Shown here one piece after another: positions 9,024-17,630 of a stretch of DNA of 48,013 nucleotides. This DNA comes from Janthinobacterium sp. ROICE36 (lineage in GTDB: Bacteria > Pseudomonadota > Gammaproteobacteria > Burkholderiales > Burkholderiaceae_D). The position numbers and the translations under genes were made by a program. Numbering within the stretch: the stretch's first letter is position 1; each line of letters starts with the position of its first letter. Where the stretch lies: positions 1 through 48,013 of the forward strand of contig NZ_PEBS01000045.1 of the NCBI RefSeq assembly GCF_002869965.1. The letters are read 5' to 3'. The notes under the pieces were generated by a model. That model did no database searches. It was not told the origin of the DNA and was given only the letters and a program-made list of their open reading frames with translations.

Positions 9024-9887
9024 TTAGAAATGGTACTCCGCGCGTATCATCGGCGTCTTCGCCGTCTGGCCCACATTGCCCGTAGTCGCGGGCGAGTTGC
9101 CGAACTTGTTCTTCCAGTACTGGTATTCCAGGCCCACGCGGAAGGTGTTCTTGGCGCTGCCCAGGGCCGCCCCCACGTCGTACATCACTTGCATGTCGAT
9201 ATTCGTTTCCACCGCCGTGTCGCGCCCCACTTCATCCTTGCCTTTGGAATCGATGAGGTTAAAGAAGCCTTCGAACGAGAACAGCGGCGACAAGGGGATG
9301 GCCCAGGCGCCCGCCAGCATGGCGTGCGTTTTATACGTGTAGCGGCCCGTCACTTGCGAGATGGGCGGGAAGGCGCCGCTGGGGGCGTTGCTTTCACGCA
9401 GCAACAGCAAGCTGGTGTTGAAGAAGCCGGGCACGTCCCACATCAGGGTGGGGCCGGCCACCAGCATGCGCTTGCGCGAGTTGTAGCCGACGTCATTTTT
9501 CGTGTTGACGTCGAAGCCCAGCGTGACGCCGAGGCCGCGTACGGGGCCGAACTTGATGTCGCTGCCGCGCACCTTGCCGATGTCGATGGTGTTGCGGTAC
9601 ACCAGATACGCCTCTTGCGCGCCGGACGTTTTACCCAGCGCGCCAGGGTCCTTGCTGTCGGAAATCAGGAAATCGAGGTTGACGAAGTTGCTGCCGTATT
9701 GGTAGCCGCTGGCGTGCGTGATGGCAAAGATGTTTTTCTTGATGTCGTCAGGATTGAAAGGCTCGCGGTAATCATTGCCGGCGCGCCAGCTCAGTGCGGT
9801 ATCGCTCCATTCGGCAGCCTGGGCGGTAGCGCCCACGCCGAGGGTGGTAGTGAGGCAGAGCAACAGACACGGTAGGGTTTTTGGCAC
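9024..9887 (-). CDS. Tsx-like nucleoside-specific outer-membrane channel
   Basis: I chose GTG at 9887 because AGGAG (9898-9894) sits 6 nt before it and the protein then starts with a clean signal peptide (VPKTLPCLLLCLTTTLGVG, cleaved after AQA). The precursor is 287 residues, close to E. coli Tsx (294). Tsx-family traits are the start SDTALSWRAGNDYREP, NIFAITHASGYQYGSNFVNLD in the early strands, alternating beta-strands, and a terminal aromatic for BAM recognition (RAEYHF). The channel would let nucleosides cross the outer membrane. The divergent operon beginning at 10265 codes for the matching inner-membrane ABC importer, which supports the substrate assignment. Confidence 0.85.
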   Translation of the reverse strand: MPKTLPCLLLCLTTTLGVGATAQAAEWSDTALSWRAGNDYREPFNPDDIKKNIFAITHASGYQYGSNFVNLDFLISDSKDPGALGKTSGAQEAYLVYRNTIDIGKVRGSDIKFGPVRGLGVTLGFDVNTKNDVGYNSRKRMLVAGPTLMWDVPGFFNTSLLLLRESNAPSGAFPPISQVTGRYTYKTHAMLAGAWAIPLSPLFSFEGFFNLIDSKGKDEVGRDTAVETNIDMQVMYDVGAALGSAKNTFRVGLEYQYWKNKFGNSPATTGNVGQTAKTPMIRAEYHF

Positions 9888-10264
9888 TTTCGGCTCCTGA
9901 AGGCGGTGTTGGAAAACGGGTATTCGGGATGGCAGGGCGCGTAGCCCGCGTGCAACACTGCGATGTAGCAACTGCGCGCCGTTCAATCCATGATGCGAGC
10001 ATCGCCGCATCGGGCGATATGTATTTTCTGCATACTTACTATCATTTCCTGCATATAATCATCGCACCTTCTCACCCTTGCGGGGCGAGGCGGCTGCTGT
10101 AAAGCTGATAATTTTTTTCAAAATTGTATACAGGTGTTGTTTTTTTGTGGAAATAGAAATGCGCGCCGCCACGCCCGCCCCCAAGCGCTGCGGATGCCGA
10201 TAGGATAGAGCGACCAGCTTGATTTTTCCCACCGGCGACCCTGCAGCGAGGCACGAAAAAAACA
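9888..10264. promoter_or_regulatory. Divergent control region between the Tsx-like channel and the nucleoside ABC operon
   Basis: This 377-bp gap carries the promoters of both units. An AT-rich core runs from about 10020 to 10150. It includes the perfect palindrome TGTATACA (10125-10132, in context ATTGTATACAGG), which resembles GntR-type operators. A run of T precedes it on the + strand. I see no convincing sigma-70 pair and no open frame with coding character. Joint control of the two units is inference. Confidence 0.4.
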
Positions 10265-11779
10265 ATGACGGCACGCCTGGAATTACACGACATCAGCAAG
10301 TGCTATCCATCCGTGGTGGCGAATGACGGCATTCATCTCACCGTGGCGCCCGGACAGATCCACGCCGTGCTCGGCGAAAACGGCGCCGGCAAATCGACCT
10401 TGATGAAAATCATCTACGGCGCCGTGCAGCCCGATGGCGGTCGCATCCTGTGGAATGGCCGCGAAGTCGAGATCACCAACCCGTCGGCCGCGCGCGCGCT
10501 GGGCATTGCCATGGTGTTCCAGCACTTTTCCCTCTTCGATACGCTCACCGTGACGGAAAACATCGCCCTCGGTTTGCCCGCCGGCACCAACATGACGGAA
10601 CTGGCGCAGCGCATCGAGGCGACTGCGCGCCAGTACGGCCTGGACCTGGAACCGCAGCGCCACGTGCACACCCTGTCAGTGGGTGAATGCCAGCGCGTGG
10701 AAATCGTGCGCGCCTTGCTGGCCAAGCCGCAACTGTTGATCCTCGATGAACCGACGTCCGTGCTGACGCCGGGCGCCGTGGAAAAACTGTTTGGCACCTT
10801 GCGCCAGCTGGCGGCCGAAGGCTGCAGCATCCTCTACATCAGCCACAAGCTCGACGAGATCCGCGCCCTGTGCCATACGTGCACGGTGCTGCGCGCCGGC
10901 AAGAATGCGGGCGTGTGCGACCCCTCGCAAGAGTCTGCGGCCAGCCTGTCGCGCATGATGATAGGCGCCGAGCCGCCCGCCGTCACACGCGTGGCGCGCA
11001 CGCCCGGTGCCGTCATGCTGAGCGTGCGGCGGCTGGACTTGCCGAAGAGCCATCCGTTCGCCACGCAATTGACAGACATCAATTTCGACGTGCGCGCGGG
11101 CGAGATCGTCGGCATCGCTGGCGTGTCCGGCAATGGCCAGCAGGAATTGCTGGCGGCCCTGTCCGGCGAGGACATGCGCGCGCCCCCCGCCAGCATCGTC
11201 CTGAACGGCAGCCAGGCGGGCCGTTTGCCGCCGGGACGCCGGCGCGCCCTGGGCTTCGGCTTCGTGCCGGAAGAAAGGCTGGGGCGGGGCGCCGTGCCCG
11301 ACATGGGGCTGGCCGACAACGTGTTGCTGAGCTTGCAGACACCCGCCACCATCCGCCACGGCTTCGTGCGCCACAAGGTTATCGCGCAGCGGGCGGCCGC
11401 CATCATCGCCCGCTTCCAGGTGAAGGCGGGCGGGCCGCAGGCGCTGGCGCGCAGCCTGTCGGGTGGCAACTTGCAGAAATACATAGTCGGACGCGAAGTC
11501 ATGCGCGAGCCCACCGTGCTGGTGGTGGCGCAGCCGACCTGGGGCGTGGACGTGGGCGCGGCCGCGCAAATCCGCGCCGAATTGCTGGCGCTGCGCGACG
11601 CGGGCTGCGCGCTGCTGGTCGTATCGGAGGAACTCGATGAATTGTTCGACATCAGCGACCGCCTGCTGGTGATGGCGAAAGGAAAAATTTCCCCGTCTCT
11701 GGACGTGGGTGAGGCCAGCGTGGCGCAGCTGGGGCAATGGATGAGCGGGCTGTGGCCGCAGGAGGCAGTCCATGGCTAA
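10265..11779 (+). CDS. Nucleoside/BMP-type ABC transporter, duplicated ATP-binding protein
   Basis: A 504-residue twin ATPase of the YufO/NupO and RbsA-like class. The first cassette is complete: Walker A GENGAGKST at 37-45, Q-loop MVFQ at 83-86, signature LSVGE at 137-141, Walker B LLILDEP at 157-163. The second has the usual degenerate P-loop (GVSGNGQQEL at 286-295, no Lys), signature LSGGNLQ at 398-404 and the family's VAQPTWGVD at 421-429 in place of a DE Walker B. It energises nucleoside import with the two permeases that follow. Its end overlaps the next start by 8 nt. The first cassette is expected to carry the main ATPase activity. Confidence 0.92.
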   Translation: MTARLELHDISKCYPSVVANDGIHLTVAPGQIHAVLGENGAGKSTLMKIIYGAVQPDGGRILWNGREVEITNPSAARALGIAMVFQHFSLFDTLTVTENIALGLPAGTNMTELAQRIEATARQYGLDLEPQRHVHTLSVGECQRVEIVRALLAKPQLLILDEPTSVLTPGAVEKLFGTLRQLAAEGCSILYISHKLDEIRALCHTCTVLRAGKNAGVCDPSQESAASLSRMMIGAEPPAVTRVARTPGAVMLSVRRLDLPKSHPFATQLTDINFDVRAGEIVGIAGVSGNGQQELLAALSGEDMRAPPASIVLNGSQAGRLPPGRRRALGFGFVPEERLGRGAVPDMGLADNVLLSLQTPATIRHGFVRHKVIAQRAAAIIARFQVKAGGPQALARSLSGGNLQKYIVGREVMREPTVLVVAQPTWGVDVGAAAQIRAELLALRDAGCALLVVSEELDELFDISDRLLVMAKGKISPSLDVGEASVAQLGQWMSGLWPQEAVHG

Positions 11780-12848
11780 GTTTGCCTTGCGCCTGGAAGC
11801 CCGTCCCACCCCGTCGCGCCTGATGTCGTGGCTGTCGCCCGTGCTGGCCGTGTTGCTGACCGTGCTGTGCGGCGCGCTATTGTTTATTGCGCTGGGACAC
11901 GATCCGCTGGCGGGACTGGCCGTCTTCTTTGTCGAACCCCTGCGCGACGCGCATGGCTGGTCCGAGCTGGGCATCAAGGTGGCGCCGTTGCTGTTGATCG
12001 CCGTCGGCCTGGCCATCTGCTTTCGCGCCAACATTTATAACATCGGCGCGGAAGGGCAGCTGACCCTGGGCGCCATCTGCGGCGGTGCGGCCGCCCTGTA
12101 CCTGGACGATGGCGTGGGAGGCCCGGCCGTCATCGGCGTTTCCCTGCTGGCCGGCATGGCGGGCGGCATGGCCTGGGCGGGACTGGTGGCCTGGCTGCGC
12201 GACCGCTACAACGCCAGCGAAATCCTCGTCTCGCTGATGCTGGTGTACATCGCCCAGTTGCTGCTCAGCTATCTCGCGTACGGCGTGCTGCGCGACCCGG
12301 AAGGATTCAATTTTCCCCAGTCGAAACTGCTATCCGACGGTTTGCTGTTGCCGATGCTGATCAGCGATACGCGCTTGCATGTGGGTATCATCTTCGCCCT
12401 GTTGGCCTCGCTGGGCGGCTGGCTGTACTTATCCAGAAGCATTGCCGGCTTTCGCCTGCGCGTGGGCGGCATGGCGCCCGCCGCCGCCCGTTATGCGGGC
12501 TTTTCCTCGCGCAAGACCTTGTGGTCGTCGTTGCTGATCTGCGGCGCCCTGTCCGGCCTGGCGGGCGCCTGCGAAGTGCTGGGGCCGATGGGGCAGCTGA
12601 CGCCCACTGTCTCGCCCGGTTACGGCTTTGCCGCCATCATCGTCGCCTTCGTGGGGCGCTTGCATCCGGTGGGCGTGATTTTTTCCAGCTTCGTCATGGC
12701 CCTGTTTTATATCGGCGGCGAACTGGCGCAATCGCGCCTGGGCTTGCCCAGCGCGATCACGGGCGTGTTCCAGGGCATCTTGCTGTTTGTCTTGCTCGCC
12801 TGCGACGTGCTGATCCAATACAAATTGCGCTGGAGGAAACATGGATAA
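11772..12848 (+). CDS. Nucleoside ABC transporter permease 1
   Basis: A 358-residue multi-spanning permease of the BPD_transp_2 (RbsC-like) class, about 8-10 membrane segments. It carries the family motif FRANIYNIGAEGQL near residue 85, which contacts the ATPase. The loop YNASEILVSLMLVYIAQLL is also typical of NupP/YufP proteins. ATG at 11772 lies inside the end of the ATPase gene, and the stop overlaps the second permease by 8 nt, so the three genes are translationally coupled. It would form one half of the heterodimeric channel. Confidence 0.9.
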   Translation: MAKFALRLEARPTPSRLMSWLSPVLAVLLTVLCGALLFIALGHDPLAGLAVFFVEPLRDAHGWSELGIKVAPLLLIAVGLAICFRANIYNIGAEGQLTLGAICGGAAALYLDDGVGGPAVIGVSLLAGMAGGMAWAGLVAWLRDRYNASEILVSLMLVYIAQLLLSYLAYGVLRDPEGFNFPQSKLLSDGLLLPMLISDTRLHVGIIFALLASLGGWLYLSRSIAGFRLRVGGMAPAAARYAGFSSRKTLWSSLLICGALSGLAGACEVLGPMGQLTPTVSPGYGFAAIIVAFVGRLHPVGVIFSSFVMALFYIGGELAQSRLGLPSAITGVFQGILLFVLLACDVLIQYKLRWRKHG

Positions 12849-13770
12849 CCTGGCCTTGACGATAGCGCCCCTGATCGCCGCCAGCATCAATGCGGGCACG
12901 CCGCTGATGCTCGCCGCGCTGGGGCTGCTCGTCAATGAAAAGGCGGGCGTGGTGAACCTGGGTGCGGAAGGCATGATGCTGGTGTCGGCCATCACGGGCT
13001 TTGCCGTGGCCGTCAACACGGGCAACCCCACCCTGGGCTTTCTGGCGGGGGCGGGCGCCAGCATGGTGCTGTCCGGCTTTTTTGCCTGGCTGACCGTGTG
13101 GCTGGGCACGAACCAGTATGCGACGGGCCTGGCCTTGTCGCTGTTTGGCGCGGGCGCCTCCACGTATATCGGCTTGAACTATGTGGGCAACAGCTTGCAC
13201 AACGGCAGGTTTGGCATTCCCTTCCTGGAAGACATTCCCGTGCTGGGGCCGGCCCTGTTTCGCCAGCATGCTATGGTGTATCTGTCGCTATTGCTGTGCG
13301 TGGCCATCGCCTGGTTTCTGTACCGCACGCGGGCGGGTCTGGTGCTGCGGGCCGTGGGCGAGTCGCCAGCGTCCGCGCATGCGCTCGGTTACCCCGTGCG
13401 CCGCATCCGCCTGGCGGCCGTGCTGTTCGGCGGCGCCTGCTGCGGCCTGGCCGGCGCCTTCTTGTCATTGGTCTACACGCCGCTGTGGGTCGAGGGCATG
13501 GTGGCAGGACGCGGCTGGATCGCGCTGGCGCTGACCACCTTTGCCACCTGGCGCCCGGCGCGCGTGGTGGGCGGCGCCTATTTGTTTGGCGGCATCACGA
13601 TATTGACTTTCCATGCGCAGGCGCTGGGCGTGCCCATCGCCTCGCAACTGCTGTCGATGCTGCCGTATGTGGCGGCCATCGTCGTGCTCGTGCTCATTTC
13701 CAGCAATGCCAATTACATCAAGCTCAACATGCCCGCTTCACTGGGGAAAAATTTCAATCCCGGAAATTAA
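12841..13770 (+). CDS. Nucleoside ABC transporter permease 2
   Basis: A 309-residue permease of the YufQ/NupQ type, with the short N-terminus and the motif NEKAGVVNLGAEGMML at about 36-52, which pairs with the equivalent motif of permease 1. About 8-9 hydrophobic segments. The RVVGGAYLFGGITIL segment near the C-terminus is typical. A GGAGG-like site (tggaggaaac) precedes ATG 12841. The binding-protein gene follows after 21 bp. Confidence 0.9.
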   Translation: MDNLALTIAPLIAASINAGTPLMLAALGLLVNEKAGVVNLGAEGMMLVSAITGFAVAVNTGNPTLGFLAGAGASMVLSGFFAWLTVWLGTNQYATGLALSLFGAGASTYIGLNYVGNSLHNGRFGIPFLEDIPVLGPALFRQHAMVYLSLLLCVAIAWFLYRTRAGLVLRAVGESPASAHALGYPVRRIRLAAVLFGGACCGLAGAFLSLVYTPLWVEGMVAGRGWIALALTTFATWRPARVVGGAYLFGGITILTFHAQALGVPIASQLLSMLPYVAAIVVLVLISSNANYIKLNMPASLGKNFNPGN

Positions 13771-13791
13771 TCACGCATCACAAGGAAAACC

Positions 13792-14868
13792 ATGTCCAAG
13801 AAACTATTGTGCGCCGCCGTTTGCAGTGCTGTTTTGATGCCTGTCATGGCCGCCGCACCGGCTGTTGCCCCATTGAACGTCGGCTTCGTGTATATCAGCC
13901 CCATCGGCGACGCCGGCTGGACCACCCAGCACGACCAGGCGCGCAAGGAAATGGAAAAGGCGCTGGGCAACAAGATCACCACCAAGTATGTGGAAAACGT
14001 GCCGGAAAGCGCCGATGCGGAGCGCGTGATCCGCGACCTGGCGCAAACGGGCAGCAAGCTGATCATCACGACCTCGTTCGGCTACATGAATCCGACCTTG
14101 AAAGTGGCGAAGCAATTTCCTAATGTGAAGTTCATCCACCTGACTGGCTACAAGACGGCCGTCAACGTAGCCAATACGAATGCCCGCTTCTACGAAGGCC
14201 GCTACCTGGCCGGCGTGTTGGCAGGCAAGATGAGCAAGACCCATGTGGCCGGTTATGTGGCGGCGTTTCCCATCCCGGAAGTGTTGCAGGGAGTTAACGC
14301 CTTCACGCGCGGCATGCGCAGCGTCGATCCCAAGGCGGAAGTGAAAGTGGTGTGGGTGAATAGCTGGTTCGATCCGGGCAAGGAACGCGACGCGGCCATC
14401 ACCCTGATCGGCCAGGGCGCCGACGTGGTCACCCACCACACGGACTCGACCGCCGTGGTGCAGGCGGCCGAAGAGAAGGGCAAGTATGCGATCGCCTACC
14501 ACTCGGACATGAAAAAGTACGGGCCGAAGGCGCAGTTGGCCGCCGTCACCCACCATTGGGGCGAGTACTACACGAAGCAGGCGCAAGCCGTGCTGGACGG
14601 CACGTGGAAGTCCAGCAGCACCTGGGGCGGCATCAAGGATGGCATGGTCAAGCTGGAAGGCATCAACGCTGCCGTGCCCGCCGACGTGAAACAGTTTGTT
14701 TTGGCGCGCGAGAAAGACTTGGTGGCTGGCAAGCTCAATCCTTTCAGCGCGCCGATCAAGGATAACGATGGCAAGGTGCGCCTGGAGAAAGGCGTGCTGG
14801 ACGATGCGGCGCTGACGAAGATAGATTATTTTGTCGAAGGCGTGGCAGGGAAAGTTTCCGGAAAGTAA
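13792..14868 (+). CDS. BMP-family (PnrA-like) nucleoside-binding periplasmic protein
   Basis: A 358-residue protein with a Sec signal peptide (MSKKLLCAAVCSAVLMPVMA). The mature protein begins with the BMP fold: VGFVYISPIGDAGWTTQHDQ, where the D-x-G-W-x-x-x-H segment is a binding-site signature. Further family motifs are NTNARFYEGRYLAGVLAGKM and the WVNSWFDPGKERDAA segment, then DVVTHHTDS. There is no lipobox cysteine, so the protein is probably soluble in the periplasm rather than a lipoprotein. It is the last gene of the ABC operon and would capture purine or pyrimidine nucleosides passing through the Tsx-like channel. The exact base preference cannot be read from sequence. Confidence 0.9.
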   Translation: MSKKLLCAAVCSAVLMPVMAAAPAVAPLNVGFVYISPIGDAGWTTQHDQARKEMEKALGNKITTKYVENVPESADAERVIRDLAQTGSKLIITTSFGYMNPTLKVAKQFPNVKFIHLTGYKTAVNVANTNARFYEGRYLAGVLAGKMSKTHVAGYVAAFPIPEVLQGVNAFTRGMRSVDPKAEVKVVWVNSWFDPGKERDAAITLIGQGADVVTHHTDSTAVVQAAEEKGKYAIAYHSDMKKYGPKAQLAAVTHHWGEYYTKQAQAVLDGTWKSSSTWGGIKDGMVKLEGINAAVPADVKQFVLAREKDLVAGKLNPFSAPIKDNDGKVRLEKGVLDDAALTKIDYFVEGVAGKVSGK

Positions 14869-14914
14869 TAGGAGTGGCTGTAAACATGCTGTAATATTGC
14901 CGGAAACGGGAGCC

Positions 14915-14938
14915 GGGCCGGAAGCGCATTCCCGGCCC
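14915..14938 (+). terminator. GC-rich hairpin after the nucleoside ABC operon
   Basis: Perfect 7-bp stem GGGCCGG/CCGGCCC with a 10-nt loop, 46 bp after the binding-protein stop. It has no T-tract, so it may end transcripts weakly or protect the 3' end of the operon mRNA. Confidence 0.3.
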
Positions 14939-14983
14939 ACCCACACAGCAGAGCCTGAATAGGCCCGTACCGGAGATTGACCC

Positions 14984-15820
14984 ATGGACAGACTGGAAGT
15001 ATTCAAGATTATCGCGCTGCAAGCGAGCAAGGGCGAGCTGACGTTCCCCGCCAACGTCAAGGTCACCTTGAAGCTGCAGGAAGCGCTGGATGACCCCGAT
15101 TGCCATATCGAAGCGGCCGCCCGCATGGTCATGGCCGAGCCGCTGCTATCGGCGCGGGTCGTGGCCTTGGCCAATTCGGCCGCCTATAACCGTTCCGGCA
15201 ATGAAATCGCCAATGTGCGCGCGGCAGTCTCCCGCCTGGGTTTTGCCACCTTGAAATCGATGGTGGCGTCCGTCATCGTGCGCCAGCTGGGCAGCCAGAT
15301 CACGGACCCGCAATTGCGCGCCAAGTCGGCCAGGCTGTGGGAGCACACGGCCCACGTGGCCGCGCTGAGCCAGCTCATCGCCAGGAAAGTCACGCATGTG
15401 GACGTGGAAACGGCCATGTTTGCCGCCATCGTGCACGAAGTGGGCGGCTTTTATCTGCTGTCGCGCGCCGAGGAATATCCGGGTTTGCTCGACGACAATA
15501 CGGAAGACTGGATCGAATACGGCGAAAAACTGATCGGCCGCGGCGTGTTGCGCCAGCTGGAAGTGCCCGACATGGTCTTGCAAGCCGTGGAAGGCATGTG
15601 GCATGGCGGCAGCCCGTTCCCGCCCCGTACCCTGGGCGCGACCCTGGTGCTGGCCAACGATCTGTCGCCTGTGGGCTCGCCCCTGCATCCGCCAGAAAGC
15701 GCGGCGCGGCGCCAGGCGGCGGCGAAGATCGACTTCGGCATCGGCGGCAGCACCCTGCACACCATACTTGAGGAATCGGCTGAAGAGATCGAATCGCTGG
15801 CGGCCGCCTTGCTGGTGTAA
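14984..15820 (+). CDS. HDOD domain protein
   Basis: A 278-residue protein that is almost entirely one HDOD domain: LKLQEALDDPDCHIEAAARMVMAEPLLSARVVALANSAAYNRS in the first quarter contains the family helix pair (PLLSARVVALANSAAY). It continues with AVSRLGFATLKSMV and a degenerate HD-like half, ending with FPPRTLGATLVLANDLSPVG. HDOD proteins are non-catalytic relatives of HD phosphohydrolases that act in signalling, often with c-di-GMP or chemotaxis partners. Here there is no fused GGDEF, EAL or receiver domain and no signalling neighbour, so the partner is unknown. A strong terminator follows. Confidence 0.88.
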   Translation: MDRLEVFKIIALQASKGELTFPANVKVTLKLQEALDDPDCHIEAAARMVMAEPLLSARVVALANSAAYNRSGNEIANVRAAVSRLGFATLKSMVASVIVRQLGSQITDPQLRAKSARLWEHTAHVAALSQLIARKVTHVDVETAMFAAIVHEVGGFYLLSRAEEYPGLLDDNTEDWIEYGEKLIGRGVLRQLEVPDMVLQAVEGMWHGGSPFPPRTLGATLVLANDLSPVGSPLHPPESAARRQAAAKIDFGIGGSTLHTILEESAEEIESLAAALLV

Positions 15821-15834
15821 CTTACTCGGCCATG

Positions 15835-15865
15835 AAATCCCCGCCCTTGTTGCGGGGATTTTTTT
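15835..15865 (+). terminator. Rho-independent terminator of the HDOD gene
   Basis: Perfect 10-bp stem AAATCCCCGC (15835-15844) with GCGGGGATTT (15852-15861), 7-nt loop, running into seven T. Confidence 0.9.
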
Positions 15866-15956
15866 CGTCCGCATTTTGCTGCGCTTGCCCCATGGCATAC
15901 AATCGCCGGCTCGGCTATCCGCCAGACCGCTTTCCTCCTCTTACCCAAAGGATCTT

Positions 15957-17579
15957 ATGCAGAAGCTGTTTTCTTCCCTCGCCTTGACTGCGCTGGCGTT
16001 TTCCGCGCACGCCGCTGCTGGTTTGCCCGTGGTACAGGAAGCGCCCCTGCGCGCCCACCTGGCCTTCCTGTCCGACGATTTACTGGAAGGCCGGGGCACG
16101 GGTCAGCGCGGCGCCGACTTGACGGTGGCCTACCTGGAAACCCAGGCGCAGATGGCCGGGCTGCGCCCCGTGCGGGGGAACAGTTATCGCCAGAGCGTGC
16201 ACATCGCCGGCGTGAAATCCTTGCCACAAGACAGCAGTTTGCAAGCCCTGGCGGGCGGCAAGGCCGTGCCGCTGGCGTTCGGCCCGGACTGGGTCTGGGC
16301 CACGGGCGACTCCGTTGCCGCCCATACCTTTGATGCGCCGCTGGTATTTGTCGGCTACGGCATCACGGCGCCGGAAGAGGGCTGGAACGATTTCAAAGGC
16401 GTCAATGTCAAAGACAAGATCGTCGTCACGATGGTCAATGACCCGCAACCGACCACCGCCGAGCCGAACCGCTTCGCCGGCAAGGCGTTGACCTATTACG
16501 GCCGCTGGACGTATAAATTCGAGGAAGCCAGGCGTCAGGGCGCGGCTGGCGTGTTGCTGATCCACACGAAACCGTCCGCCTCGTACGACTGGAGCGTGGT
16601 GCAGAATAGCTGGAGCGGCAGCGAGCGCTTCCAGTTGGCGGACCGTACTGCCGGCACTCCCCTGCAGGGCTGGATTGCGGAAGACGCGGCGCGCCGTCTG
16701 TTTGCGGCCGGTGGGCAGAACCTGGACGCCTTGCGCGCGCAAGCGGAAAGCAAGGATTTCAAGGCCGTCGCGCTGAACGCCAAGTTGTCGGGTGACATGA
16801 AATCGGCCGTACGCAAGGTGGAGCAGTTCAATATCGCCGGCATGGTGCCGGGCACCGACCCGACATTGAAGGATGAAGCCGTCATCTACAGCGGCCACTG
16901 GGACCACCTGGGCAAGCAAGGCAAGGATGACGAAAAAGCCGGCGACACGATTTACAACGGCGCCGTCGACAACGCTTCGGGCACGGCCGGTTTGCTGGCC
17001 ATGGCGCAGGAAGCCGTCAAGAAACCCGCCAGGCGCACGCAGATCTTCCTGTGGGTAGCGGCGGAGGAACAAGGCTTGCTGGGCAGCGCCGCCTATGCGG
17101 CCGACCCGCTGTGGCCCCTGGATAAGACGGCCGCCGCGCTGAACCTGGATAGCCTGAACTTTGTCGGCGCCACGCATGACATCGGTGCGCAAGGCAGCGA
17201 GCGCACGGAACTGGGCGCCATGGCGGTCACGGTGGCGAAAGCCATGGGCATGCACATTGCGCAAGCGCGTCCCGACCTGGCCGGCGGTTATTTCCGCAGC
17301 GACCATTTCAGCTTTGCCAAGGCGGGCGTGCCCGCGTTTTCCATCAATGGCGGACGCGAGTACATCAAGGACGTGGCAGCGTCGAAAGCCAAGGCGGCCC
17401 CCTACGGCCCCCGCTACCACCAAGTCACCGATGAGTATGACGCCAGCTGGGATTTGTCCGGCATGACGCAGCAGGCGCAATTCACCCTGAACCTGGGTCT
17501 AGCCGTGGCGAATGCGGCCAGGATGCCGGCTTGGAAGGCGGGCGACGCGTTTGGCAAGGCGCGCGGTCAAGCGAAGTAA
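15957..17579 (+). CDS. Secreted M28-family metallopeptidase with PA domain
   Basis: ATG at 15957 follows AAAGGA and gives a signal peptide (MQKLFSSLALTALAFSAHAA), which an upstream in-frame start would destroy. The precursor has 540 residues. A PA-like insert lies around 125-240 (FVGYGITAPEEGWNDFKGV, then KDKIVVTMVND). The zinc-peptidase core carries all expected ligands: H314 and D316 in SGHWDHLG, D338 in AVDNASG, catalytic E370 and ligand E371 in AAEEQG, D398 in NLDSLN and H450 in SDHFSF. This is the aminopeptidase type of di-zinc enzyme, probably exported to the periplasm or medium to trim peptides. It has its own terminator. Confidence 0.92.
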   Translation: MQKLFSSLALTALAFSAHAAAGLPVVQEAPLRAHLAFLSDDLLEGRGTGQRGADLTVAYLETQAQMAGLRPVRGNSYRQSVHIAGVKSLPQDSSLQALAGGKAVPLAFGPDWVWATGDSVAAHTFDAPLVFVGYGITAPEEGWNDFKGVNVKDKIVVTMVNDPQPTTAEPNRFAGKALTYYGRWTYKFEEARRQGAAGVLLIHTKPSASYDWSVVQNSWSGSERFQLADRTAGTPLQGWIAEDAARRLFAAGGQNLDALRAQAESKDFKAVALNAKLSGDMKSAVRKVEQFNIAGMVPGTDPTLKDEAVIYSGHWDHLGKQGKDDEKAGDTIYNGAVDNASGTAGLLAMAQEAVKKPARRTQIFLWVAAEEQGLLGSAAYAADPLWPLDKTAAALNLDSLNFVGATHDIGAQGSERTELGAMAVTVAKAMGMHIAQARPDLAGGYFRSDHFSFAKAGVPAFSINGGREYIKDVAASKAKAAPYGPRYHQVTDEYDASWDLSGMTQQAQFTLNLGLAVANAARMPAWKAGDAFGKARGQAK

Positions 17580-17591
17580 CTGTCTCGGCAT

Positions 17592-17625
17592 AAAAAAACC
17601 GCGCAAGCTTGAGCGGTTTTTTTTT
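17592..17625. terminator. Bidirectional terminator between M28 peptidase and MFS genes
   Basis: Stem AAAAAAACCGC (17592-17602) with GCGGTTTTTTT (17613-17623), loop GCAAGCTTGA. There is a T-run on the + strand and an A-run on the other side, so it can serve both convergent genes. Confidence 0.88.
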
Positions 17626-17630
17626 GCGCC

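Noticed and set aside
15603..15956. Extension of the M28 peptidase upstream through the HDOD gene
   Set aside because: It would run through the HDOD terminator and remove the signal peptide at the N-terminus; AAAGGA supports ATG 15957.
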